The position numbers were made by a program, and so were the translations under genes. The notes under the pieces were generated by a model. The model was not told the origin of the DNA. It saw nothing but the letters and a program-made list of their open reading frames with translations, and searched no databases. From Bacillus sp. CGMCC 1.16541 (GTDB lineage: Bacteria; Bacillota; Bacilli; Bacillales; Bacillaceae_H): 64,000 nt of DNA. Shown piece by piece: positions 43,629 to 51,353 of this stretch. The DNA is taken from assembly GCF_003184905.1 (NCBI RefSeq), contig NZ_QFRU01000012.1, forward strand, positions 1 to 64,000, read 5' to 3'. How positions within the stretch are numbered: position 1 is the first letter of the stretch; each line of letters starts with the position of its first letter.

Positions 43629-44825
43629 TTAATAACTCCTCTCTTCCTGACGATTATGTTCAATTTCTTTTTGTAATTGTTCATAATGTTGTTGGTTTTT
43701 CCAACTTTCATATTCTGATTTAAACGCTCGCTCCATCTTTTTTAATGCAAAATGCATAGAGACCTTTTGGTTAAAACTTGCAGGACGTTTTGATTGTTTC
43801 TTACTTTCTATCATTCTTTTAATCTGTTGCTGCTGCTTATCATAATCTTTCATTTCTTTTAAGAAAGCATTGCCCATTCGCTTATAAAGATCATCAATTT
43901 TCGTTTGCTTATAGTTCTTATATCGTTTCTCATCAACCTTTCCTTCTCCATAGGCTTTCTTTAATTCCTCTACTTCCTTATCTAATTTTCCAAGTAATTG
44001 TTGGTACTCATTACGATGATACTTTTCAATATATTTTTGACTTAACACATCAATAAATGGCTTCATTGGTTTTAATGTTCGGTAACTATATTGCCACTGC
44101 CTTTTATCTTCTGGAAGATGATTATAAATTTGAAGAAACAATGGTTGAATGTCACGATTCTTCCACCTTAATGAAGAATCCTGCTTCTTTTTTCCGACCA
44201 TATCCTTTCGAATCAACTCATTTATTTTCTGGTGTTGCTCACCTCGATTTAAAATTTGATTCACGACTGTTGACTTCATCGCATCCAACGTTTTAGGCTT
44301 TCTTTTGCCTCGTTCACGAGTAGGTTGTGGTTCTACTGTCGCAATATGAATATGAATGTTTCCCGTATTGTAGTGAATGGCAGCTGACCAAACAGCCGAC
44401 TCATTTAACCTTTCCCTTTTAAGCATTTCCTTCATAGACTGACGGGTAATCTCCATTAATTTTTTCTCATCCACTGTATGAGTATCAGCATCGTATAAAC
44501 CATTTTCTTGGAGCCAAGGATTATGAAATGTGATAACATCTTGCCACATAGTACTGTTATTTTTCTGCGCTTTTTCAAACAACTTTTTTAATTGCTTTTT
44601 CTCCTCGTCATTCAATTGATTCGATTGTTGGGTGAACAAAGAAGATGTCTTATCAGGGTTATCCATATAATCTTGATAAAGAGTAAATAGTTTCTCATGG
44701 GCTTCTTGATCTTTCTTCGCATCATCACGATCTACATAATCAACATAATCTTGAAAAGCTTTTTTATCAGATGTAACAAATTTTGTTTTCAAGACCACGC
44801 CTGGAATAACAGAAGATGTACTCAC
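43629..44825 (-). CDS. MobP2/MobL-type relaxase
   Basis: 398 residues. The N-terminal segment (VVLKTKFVTSDKKAFQDYVDYVDRDDA) and the metal-binding HIHIH element (YNTGNIHIHIATVEPQ, about 155) are characteristic of this Firmicutes relaxase group. Tyr in the YVDYVDR region is the likely nicking residue. The C-terminal part is a long basic coiled coil. GTG start overlaps the upstream RHH gene stop as GTGA. It nicks oriT and leads the strand into the recipient. A candidate oriT lies about 300 bp upstream. Confidence 0.85.
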   Translation of the reverse strand: MSTSSVIPGVVLKTKFVTSDKKAFQDYVDYVDRDDAKKDQEAHEKLFTLYQDYMDNPDKTSSLFTQQSNQLNDEEKKQLKKLFEKAQKNNSTMWQDVITFHNPWLQENGLYDADTHTVDEKKLMEITRQSMKEMLKRERLNESAVWSAAIHYNTGNIHIHIATVEPQPTRERGKRKPKTLDAMKSTVVNQILNRGEQHQKINELIRKDMVGKKKQDSSLRWKNRDIQPLFLQIYNHLPEDKRQWQYSYRTLKPMKPFIDVLSQKYIEKYHRNEYQQLLGKLDKEVEELKKAYGEGKVDEKRYKNYKQTKIDDLYKRMGNAFLKEMKDYDKQQQQIKRMIESKKQSKRPASFNQKVSMHFALKKMERAFKSEYESWKNQQHYEQLQKEIEHNRQEERSY

Positions 44826-45079
44826 TCCTCATCTTCTCCCATCATATCTTGAATAAATCCATTGATGGTTTCAATGGCAACTGCACACCTTTCCATCATC
44901 TTTATGTTTCGATCAATGAGACGTTCTAACTCTGCTTCACGATCTTTTTGTTCTTGAAAAACAGCGAGTGTTTCAATCTGACCTTTTAAGAATTCCTGTC
45001 GAGAAATCTTTTTTTCTTTTGCGATTTTATCAATTTTTTTTAGTGCAACTGGATCAATATATCGAATTTTAATTTCCAT
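44822..45079 (-). CDS. RHH relaxosome accessory protein
   Basis: 85 residues from ATG 45079 (GAGAGGT upstream). The start MEIKIRYIDPVALKKIDKIA, then KEKKISRQEFLKGQI, fits a ribbon-helix-helix DNA-binding fold. A C-terminal helix contains a single Cys. It is translationally coupled (4-bp overlap) to the relaxase. MobC-like proteins of this type bind oriT. Confidence 0.75.
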   Translation of the reverse strand: MEIKIRYIDPVALKKIDKIAKEKKISRQEFLKGQIETLAVFQEQKDREAELERLIDRNIKMMERCAVAIETINGFIQDMMGEDEE

Positions 45080-45139
45080 TTTATCCGACCTCTCTTTTGT
45101 AGTAGTGCTCTCCCCCCTAAAAAGAGAGAAGAGCATAAG

Positions 45140-45335
45140 GGGTTTTTGCCCCCACCATAGGTGTGGGGCTAGGCAGAGCCTAGCAAAACCGTGGGTACAA
45201 AGAAAATCGCTAAATGTCCCCTTTGCGTCCCCTTTTTTTGGTGTACGTCCCTTTTACGTCCCCTTTTAAAATCCCAATGTCCCCTTTATGTCCCCCTGTT
45301 TTGGAGCCATGTCCCCTTTGCGTCCCCCTGTTTTT
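45140..45335. other. Candidate oriT with hairpins and direct repeats
   Basis: Directly upstream of the RHH-relaxase pair. A G/C-rich hairpin (GCCCCCACC...GGTGTGGGGC) and a perfect hairpin CTAGGC-AGA-GCCTAG (45169-45183) are followed by CAAAACCGTGGGTAC. Repeats of TGTCCCCTTT(G/A)(C/T)GTCCCC then occur at about 45215, 45278 and 45310, with partial copies between. No gene is supported here. The layout (inverted repeats plus iterons beside relaxosome genes) is that of an origin of transfer. The nick position is unknown. Confidence 0.6.
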
Positions 45336-45336
45336 T

Positions 45337-46224
45337 TCACTTCATGGCTAAATCTTGTTGCTTTTCATTCAATTTTTGGAGCTTTTCTTGTAAACTTTTT
45401 TGTTCATCTTTATAGAGCTGAATGCTTGCATCACTCGACTGAATGGCATCCTTTTTCATCGCAATTTTTGATTCCGTATCAGCTTTTTCCTCATTCACTT
45501 GGTACTTCATATCACGTTGTAACTCGTTCATTTCTTGTTGCGTTTGGCGTTTATGTTTGGCTTCTACTGTGATTGCTTTTTCATAGTTTTTCATTTTCTT
45601 TTTGACAAACTGTTTCTCTAAATCATTGACCAAAAGCGCATATTCCTGTTTGTTTTTTGTTTCTTTCCCTTCTTCACTTTTCGTTTTTCGTTGGTCAGAA
45701 TAGAGCGTCGTAATTAACCCATGAGCATCTATTTCTTCTGTTGAATCTGTTTCTGAATCACTCGTTACATCATCCACGTTTATCGTTTCTTTTTCTTCAT
45801 TTTCTTGATATAGATCAAAGGCAAGTGCTTCCCAATGTGGAGATAGATTGCTGATTCTTACCACATAATAGCCATCATCTTCATACAATAAATGAACAGG
45901 TAATTTGATGTTTGGATTCGCTTTTTCTTGTGCAACAAAGCTTACTTCTTCTTCATCTGTTTGATCCATTTTGATGACCATATCCAGTGAGGCATTAGCC
46001 GGATGATACACACGATTCTCAATAGTTACGGTTCCTGTTATGTTAGAAGAAATGGCCTCATAGGTTTTCGTATGATACAAAGGATCTTCTGTTTTTAAAT
46101 AGAATTTCGATGTCAGTAAGGATAAAAAACCGATAAAGAAAAAGATCAACATTGCTGTATACTTCCATGACCGATTGCGATTTAAATTAAATCGATAATC
46201 TTCAAATTGCTTCTTAAATGCCAT
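45337..46224 (-). CDS. Unknown membrane protein with long coiled coil
   Basis: 295 residues from ATG 46224 (GAGGTGG upstream). One membrane segment (YTAMLIFFFIGFLSLLTS, about 23-40), an extracytoplasmic beta-rich domain (about 45-150) and a Lys/Glu/Gln-rich coiled-coil C-terminus with repeated QQ/EK heptads. It probably belongs to the transfer channel. No family recognised. Confidence 0.6.
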   Translation of the reverse strand: MAFKKQFEDYRFNLNRNRSWKYTAMLIFFFIGFLSLLTSKFYLKTEDPLYHTKTYEAISSNITGTVTIENRVYHPANASLDMVIKMDQTDEEEVSFVAQEKANPNIKLPVHLLYEDDGYYVVRISNLSPHWEALAFDLYQENEEKETINVDDVTSDSETDSTEEIDAHGLITTLYSDQRKTKSEEGKETKNKQEYALLVNDLEKQFVKKKMKNYEKAITVEAKHKRQTQQEMNELQRDMKYQVNEEKADTESKIAMKKDAIQSSDASIQLYKDEQKSLQEKLQKLNEKQQDLAMK

Positions 46225-46234
46225 CTGCTCCACC

Positions 46235-46816
46235 TCATTTCATGATTTCTGTTTTCAATTCTTCAATACTATAAACCACCCATTTATTCTCTTCTTTCCG
46301 TAGAGAAACTTTAATAATGTCATGCGTTTGATCGTCGACATTCTCATCTTTTATGACAAGATGATTTGTAAATTCTGCAATGACTTCAACCTCTTCTTGC
46401 CCTCCATCATATTGTTGAACATAAAGCTGTACATCGTTTGGAGTAGAGGTGTAACTATCTCCATATACGAACTTTTCAGAAGGATAAAATTGCTCATAAA
46501 GCTCTTTGTCCATGATGGATTTTGCAACCTTTTTTCGTTCCTCAAATCCATCTTTTTCACGATGATAGGACACATCGATGAATTGATTCACCGTATTCAA
46601 GTAATCTCGTTTTTGTTGTTCTTGGGCAGAAGGGCGAACTTCACTTAGTTGTTTTTTTAGCTCTTTATTTTCTTCTTGTAAGCTGTCATTTGTGACTTGA
46701 ATTTGTTTCGAAGCTGTTGTGTTGGAGATATTATGGTTAAGGTAGATATTGAAAATGGTCACGCCTGCCACCACAACGGCAAGCGCTCCAAATAATAGTG
46801 CTGCTTTATTTTTCAT
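46235..46816 (-). CDS. VirB8/TcpC-like transfer protein (inferred)
   Basis: 193 residues: N-terminal membrane anchor (KAALLFGALAVVVAGVTIF), a short coiled coil, then a domain (about 70-190) whose length and pattern resemble the NTF2-like fold of VirB8/TcpC (DYLNTVNQFIDVSYH...YEQFYPSEKF...ENKWVVYSIEEL). AAGGAG precedes the ATG. VirB8-type proteins organise the inner-membrane channel. The assignment is by architecture and position. Confidence 0.6.
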   Translation of the reverse strand: MKNKAALLFGALAVVVAGVTIFNIYLNHNISNTTASKQIQVTNDSLQEENKELKKQLSEVRPSAQEQQKRDYLNTVNQFIDVSYHREKDGFEERKKVAKSIMDKELYEQFYPSEKFVYGDSYTSTPNDVQLYVQQYDGGQEEVEVIAEFTNHLVIKDENVDDQTHDIIKVSLRKEENKWVVYSIEELKTEIMK

Positions 46817-46830
46817 CGCCTTTTCTCCTT

Positions 46831-47943
46831 TTAAAATCGTTTTACTCTTCCATTAAATCGTTCACCAAAATACGTTCCTTTTGCCATACTTGCGATGGCT
46901 ACACCTGTTTTTCCTTGGCAGCCTAAAAACTGATTATTGCCAACATAGATTCCAATGTGGCCGTCTATCTTATAGGTATCAAAAAACACCACATCTCCAG
47001 GCTTCATGTCTTTTGGATTGATTGCTTGCCCTTGTGTTTTGAGTGTATCGGTTGTTACTCCTGACATCGGACCGACATTCACTCCTACTTGCTCGAATGC
47101 CCATCTGACAAAACTTGAACAATCGAAACGTCCTGCGTTAATATCAGATTGAGAGCGTCCACCACCAAAGACGTATCGTGTTTTACCAATCAACGTTTTG
47201 CCTGCGTCAATCACTTTCACACCCGATTTCCCACCACTTCCTCCACTCGCAGGAGCTGCCGGTTTCCCATCAGCTGTGATTGTTCCTGTGTAATACTTTA
47301 AAACCGCGTTAACGTACAAGGCGTCGCCATAACAGGCGGAATAAGGAACCATTTCAGGACGCACACAGTGATAATTTCCTGTATGCTTTACCTTTTGATA
47401 TTGCAATTGTGAAAAAGAGATTGCTAGCTCTGGTGTATATTTGCCTCCATTTTTCATGACATAATTGATAAATCCACCGCCAAAATTGTACGACTGAAGG
47501 CAAAGTTTCAAATCATAATGAGCCTTTTCTAGGACACTTTTAAAATGTAAAACTCCTTTATCGACCGATAATTCAGGGATAGAAATACACCCAACTGATC
47601 CACAATAAGACTCACTACTTTGCATCGGATCGTTGCCTTTTCCTCCACTTTCTTGCATCATAAGTGCCATCATAATTGGCACATACGAAGCATCTAACCC
47701 ATGTTTTTGTGCGTACTTTTCAAGCAAGGGTTGATACTTCATGACCTCTGGTGACACATTAGCCGTTCCTACACCAATGCCTCCGCCTTCAATCTCTGTT
47801 ACCTCACTTTGTTGACTATCTTTTTCAAATTCACCTGTAATGGCTACAATTGTACTCATGATTAAGAGGCCCGATAATCCTAACAGGATCAACGTGCCTC
47901 CAATCAAATATTTCTTTGGAATGAGCTGTAAAACGATATGCAA
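46831..47943 (-). CDS. Bifunctional cell-wall hydrolase (lysozyme-like + NlpC/P60), CwlT/VirB1-like
   Basis: 370 residues: N-terminal membrane segment (YLIGGTLILLGLSGLLIMST), a lysozyme/transglycosylase-like domain (about 65-190; catalytic Glu in MMALMMQESGGKGND) and a C-terminal NlpC/P60 peptidase (about 240-370; Cys in RFDCSSFVRWAF, His in KIDGHIGIYVG). TTG start has GGAGGTG upstream. It opens peptidoglycan for the conjugation channel, like CwlT of ICEBs1. Confidence 0.88.
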   Translation of the reverse strand: MHIVLQLIPKKYLIGGTLILLGLSGLLIMSTIVAITGEFEKDSQQSEVTEIEGGGIGVGTANVSPEVMKYQPLLEKYAQKHGLDASYVPIMMALMMQESGGKGNDPMQSSESYCGSVGCISIPELSVDKGVLHFKSVLEKAHYDLKLCLQSYNFGGGFINYVMKNGGKYTPELAISFSQLQYQKVKHTGNYHCVRPEMVPYSACYGDALYVNAVLKYYTGTITADGKPAAPASGGSGGKSGVKVIDAGKTLIGKTRYVFGGGRSQSDINAGRFDCSSFVRWAFEQVGVNVGPMSGVTTDTLKTQGQAINPKDMKPGDVVFFDTYKIDGHIGIYVGNNQFLGCQGKTGVAIASMAKGTYFGERFNGRVKRF

Positions 47944-47946
47944 GGC

Positions 47947-49881
47947 TTATGCACCTCCACCGTACAGCACTTTTTCTTCCTCATCGATTTCAATATGAAA
48001 GAGAATGTTTTTTACGGACTTAATACAAAGAAGGACATCTCCTATTGGCAACTTCGGAATCTCAGCCAATTCACTATCAGTAATCCCTGTTTTAAAGACT
48101 CGTTGAATGGTATCTAAGTTGTTATCATCTTGCTGCATGATAAATTTATATTGCGTTAAATCAAAGAGTTTTTTAATTTTCTCAATCGCTGTTTGTTCGG
48201 AGCCATCTGGAACAAAGTCACTGATTAAATGACTCGCATAAATCAATCCAGCAAAGTATTTTCGTGCTTCTCGACTAAACTCAGTTAAGAAATCTAAGGT
48301 ATGTTCATTTCCTTTTTTCGTGTTAATTAAATGATGAGCCTCATCAATAACAATGAGATAACGAACAGCATCTTCAAAGGTCAATGTCCCTTTCGTAAAG
48401 GCTGCCAGTTGTGCTTCTCCATTCTGCAGCATCCCATCCCACAATAAACTCATGACGTTGAAAAGCTGTGCTTGTGCAATTTCATCTTTTAATTTGGATA
48501 AATGACGGATGGAGAAGAATACAACTTGTTCATCGTTAAAATCTTCAATGGTTGAAATGCCATCAAACAAATGAGCGTACGTTTCAACCAAGTTTTCAAT
48601 GTTAAGCTCAATGAGTTCAAGACGACGTTTCCGATACTCTCCTAAGTTCGGATGATGCTCTCTTGTTTTCTCATTTGCATATAGCTCTTTCCGAATGAGC
48701 TGTAGGAACTCACTAAACGTTGGATAGGCTTCTGGTGAAAGTCCTGTAATATGATTGCTTGCGCCTTTTTCATCATTCCATAACTTCTTTTGGATATAGA
48801 GTTTGCGAAGTAACTTTTCATACTCTTTTAACTCATCATCTTTTGCTTCTGGTGCAATATAGCGATAGAAAACGGTTAGTTTGGATAAATGCTGCGTAAA
48901 GCTATTAATCTCATGTACATGTGTTTTAAATACCTGTAAGGGATTAATTTGCCCTTCTGATCCATCTAGCGCAATCTGTTTACCTCCTAATTCTCTGACG
49001 AGACTTTCAAACTCTCCTACGATATCAAATCCTCGAATCTTATAGCCTTTAATGGCATTATCCGTGGTGACTTTCTTTAAAAATGTGGATTTACCTGCGC
49101 CCATTAAGCCCATCAACACTGCATTATAACTTTTACGTTGTTGGTCTTTGTGAAACAAATCAAAGATGACGCTACCACCTGTACGAGTTGTCCCTTGATA
49201 CGTACCGTATGGATCATCTAAGTGGGTAAAATGAAAAGGAAACCCTCCGGCTAATGCTAATGCGGGGATTTCCTTTCCTTTTCGCTTATTGGGATACTTC
49301 TTTTGTATGTCAAAGTGCGTCACTAACGATTCCCACTCGTACTCTTGTTCATTTAAGAAAATGGATCCTCTGAAGTTATGCGTTTCAAGGTGATGAATGA
49401 CTTCTTTTAATCGCTTTTCTAAGTCAGGAATCGTTTTTTCTGCAATATAAATGCGAAGGTGTATTCGTTTGATCACTTCACCATTTGTGACTTGACGGTA
49501 TAGCTCTTTCATATCTAAATATTGTTCTTGTGCATCCATACGATCAATGTTTTCTTTGGCATTCACATGCCGTGCATTTTGTTCCGACATATTTTTATTG
49601 ATGGCTTCTACGACTTGTTTTCGCTCATCGCTTACCACATCTAAGGTTGTAATGGCATTTGGCATATTCATGATCGGTTCCAGCCAAAAATCATTCACGT
49701 TCGTTGGGTACTCATAAATATGAATACAAGTCGAATACCCGTCACCATTTCGAACAAGATTTTCTTTAAAGCTCACGCCTCCTTGTGGTTGAATCTGCGC
49801 CACAAAATAAGGATTGTATCCTTTTTTCTGCTTAATCTCTTGAGGTGTTTTCTCTTTTTTACGGAAAGGTAAAGACATCAT
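47947..49881 (-). CDS. VirB4-type T4SS ATPase (C-terminal motor part)
   Basis: 644 residues. Walker A in MGLMGAGKSTFLKKV (about 257), Walker B in YLIVIDEAHHLIN (about 513) and FSREARKYFAGLIYASH. The N-terminal ~200 residues contain the VirB4-type region. The typical extreme N-terminal domain appears to be encoded separately at 50297-51010. It powers substrate transfer and pilus assembly at the membrane. Confidence 0.88.
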   Translation of the reverse strand: MMSLPFRKKEKTPQEIKQKKGYNPYFVAQIQPQGGVSFKENLVRNGDGYSTCIHIYEYPTNVNDFWLEPIMNMPNAITTLDVVSDERKQVVEAINKNMSEQNARHVNAKENIDRMDAQEQYLDMKELYRQVTNGEVIKRIHLRIYIAEKTIPDLEKRLKEVIHHLETHNFRGSIFLNEQEYEWESLVTHFDIQKKYPNKRKGKEIPALALAGGFPFHFTHLDDPYGTYQGTTRTGGSVIFDLFHKDQQRKSYNAVLMGLMGAGKSTFLKKVTTDNAIKGYKIRGFDIVGEFESLVRELGGKQIALDGSEGQINPLQVFKTHVHEINSFTQHLSKLTVFYRYIAPEAKDDELKEYEKLLRKLYIQKKLWNDEKGASNHITGLSPEAYPTFSEFLQLIRKELYANEKTREHHPNLGEYRKRRLELIELNIENLVETYAHLFDGISTIEDFNDEQVVFFSIRHLSKLKDEIAQAQLFNVMSLLWDGMLQNGEAQLAAFTKGTLTFEDAVRYLIVIDEAHHLINTKKGNEHTLDFLTEFSREARKYFAGLIYASHLISDFVPDGSEQTAIEKIKKLFDLTQYKFIMQQDDNNLDTIQRVFKTGITDSELAEIPKLPIGDVLLCIKSVKNILFHIEIDEEEKVLYGGGA

Positions 49882-49926
49882 CTATGTTTCATCCTCTCTT
49901 CTTTTTAAATTGAATTTTTATAAAAA

Positions 49927-50277
49927 TTAGGTTATTTGACCGTTTTCATCAAACGTTGATATTTTGTCAAAAACTGTACCAGACTCGATGATTTTAGTAA
50001 TATCAGAAGATAATTTTATAAACTCTGTTGTATTTTCTTTATTGGCCTCTAGATAGGTGAATTTACAATATAGATACAGCCCTTCATATCCTTCTTCTTT
50101 TATTCGTTGAGTATTTATAATGTAACTTTCATACAGTTCGTCTTCAATTAGTTGGCCTACTACATTTTTATGTTCCGTAATATACCACTGAAAATGTCCC
50201 TCTGAATCGGGTGCTGCATGAAAAATTAAAACAGCGTCACGCTTATTTTTGTGAAGTCGGATAGCGTATTTTATCAC
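49927..50277 (-). CDS. Unknown small protein inserted between VirB4 parts
   Basis: 116 residues, mixed alpha/beta (AIRLHKNKRDAVLIFHAAPD, YITEHKNVVGQLIEDELYE). No membrane segment and no family recognised. It separates the VirB4-like N- and C-terminal genes and has a weak ribosome binding site (GTG start). It may be a plasmid-specific insertion. Confidence 0.55.
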   Translation of the reverse strand: MIKYAIRLHKNKRDAVLIFHAAPDSEGHFQWYITEHKNVVGQLIEDELYESYIINTQRIKEEGYEGLYLYCKFTYLEANKENTTEFIKLSSDITKIIESGTVFDKISTFDENGQIT

Positions 50278-50296
50278 CTTTTATTTTCACCCTTTC

Positions 50297-51010
50297 TTAT
50301 TGTTTATTACCAAGCTTGGCATTTTGATTGTAGAGTTTGTAAAGAAGGTTAATTTGTTTTTCATCCGAAACAGGTAACAGAGGGATAGCCAGTTGAATAT
50401 CTCGCATAAATTGGTCTTTTCGCTCTTTTACAGCGAGTTCAGTCGGTCCATATAGGAAAAGAAAGTATTCTCGATTGGTTCGCCCCCATTCTAAATATTG
50501 AAGCTCTTTTAACTTTTTTCGTAAGAATCGAAGGGATAACGCATTGTTGGCCTCTCGAATCTTCTTTTCAAGATACTGTTGTTGCTTTTGTGTTGAAACA
50601 GGCAAGTTTAATGAGATGATTTTAAATGGATCTTTGTCGCCCTGGTATGTTTTAGCCAGTGTATAAATATTGCGTCCTGCCTCTTGGTCATGCATGGCAT
50701 TGATATCTGTACTTTGAAGCTGCCAGATTCCAAAAAAGCCTCCATCATCTTTTAGCTGAAATAATCCACTATCTGTTTGATCGATAATGGGAATAATATC
50801 AGCGACACTTTTTTTCACCTCCGGTAATTTCTCTTTCTTTTTTTCCTTTTCAGCCTTTGGAAGTTGTAACAGAGAAAAAGGATTCTTTTTCTTTGTACGA
50901 GCGATCTGTTTATCCAGTTCCTTTTCATCAAAGAGAAGGGAGTTACTTGTCTTTTTTTCTTTTAAAATAGGTTTCTCTTTTTCTAGGATTTTTTCATCAA
51001 ATAATGCCAT
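50297..51010 (-). CDS. VirB4 N-terminal-domain-like protein
   Basis: 237 residues. A charged N-terminus (about 1-75) is followed by a part with the pattern of the VirB4/TraC N-terminal domain (FFGIWQLQSTDINAMHDQEAGRNIYTLAKTY, ISLNLPVSTQKQQQYLEKKI, YFLFLYGPTELAVKERKDQF). It has no Walker motifs. Its place upstream of the motor gene suggests a split VirB4. GAGGG precedes the ATG. Confidence 0.65.
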   Translation of the reverse strand: MALFDEKILEKEKPILKEKKTSNSLLFDEKELDKQIARTKKKNPFSLLQLPKAEKEKKKEKLPEVKKSVADIIPIIDQTDSGLFQLKDDGGFFGIWQLQSTDINAMHDQEAGRNIYTLAKTYQGDKDPFKIISLNLPVSTQKQQQYLEKKIREANNALSLRFLRKKLKELQYLEWGRTNREYFLFLYGPTELAVKERKDQFMRDIQLAIPLLPVSDEKQINLLYKLYNQNAKLGNKQ

Positions 51011-51023
51011 CTATTACCCTCCT

Positions 51024-51314
51024 TTATTCTTGATCCCGATCTATCGCACAATACGTGCTCTTCTTTCGTACCAATGTAAGTAATAACGCTTCATACATCC
51101 GTTTTTTAGGGTTCGTACTTGGTCTAACGATCATCAATAGCCCAAATATGCCCATGAAGATATAAAAGGGAATTTGAAGTGTAGGATGAATAAAAAAACG
51201 TAACATCATCGTGACCATAAGTAAGCCAATAATGAACAACAAATCGAAGAGATAAAGTGATTTATTAATCTTTAATTCCGTCGAGATTTCTTTCGGAATG
51301 TTATAGTTTGCCAT
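51024..51314 (-). CDS. VirB3/DUF5592-like small membrane protein
   Basis: 96 residues with two close membrane segments (YLFDLLFIIGLLMVTMML and IPFYIFMGIFGLLMIV) and a short basic tail. The opening NYNIPKEISTELKINKSLYL is typical of DUF5592/PrgI-type conjugation proteins. Position before VirB4 fits VirB3. GGAGGAG precedes the ATG. Confidence 0.75.
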   Translation of the reverse strand: MANYNIPKEISTELKINKSLYLFDLLFIIGLLMVTMMLRFFIHPTLQIPFYIFMGIFGLLMIVRPSTNPKKRMYEALLLTLVRKKSTYCAIDRDQE

Positions 51315-51353
51315 GATTCTTCTCCTCCCTATAAAAAAGAGAAGTAACGCTTG

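Noticed and set aside
45215-45335. CRISPR array
   Set aside because: The TGTCCCC repeats are too short, irregular and few, and no cas gene is present; an oriT or iteron role is more likely.
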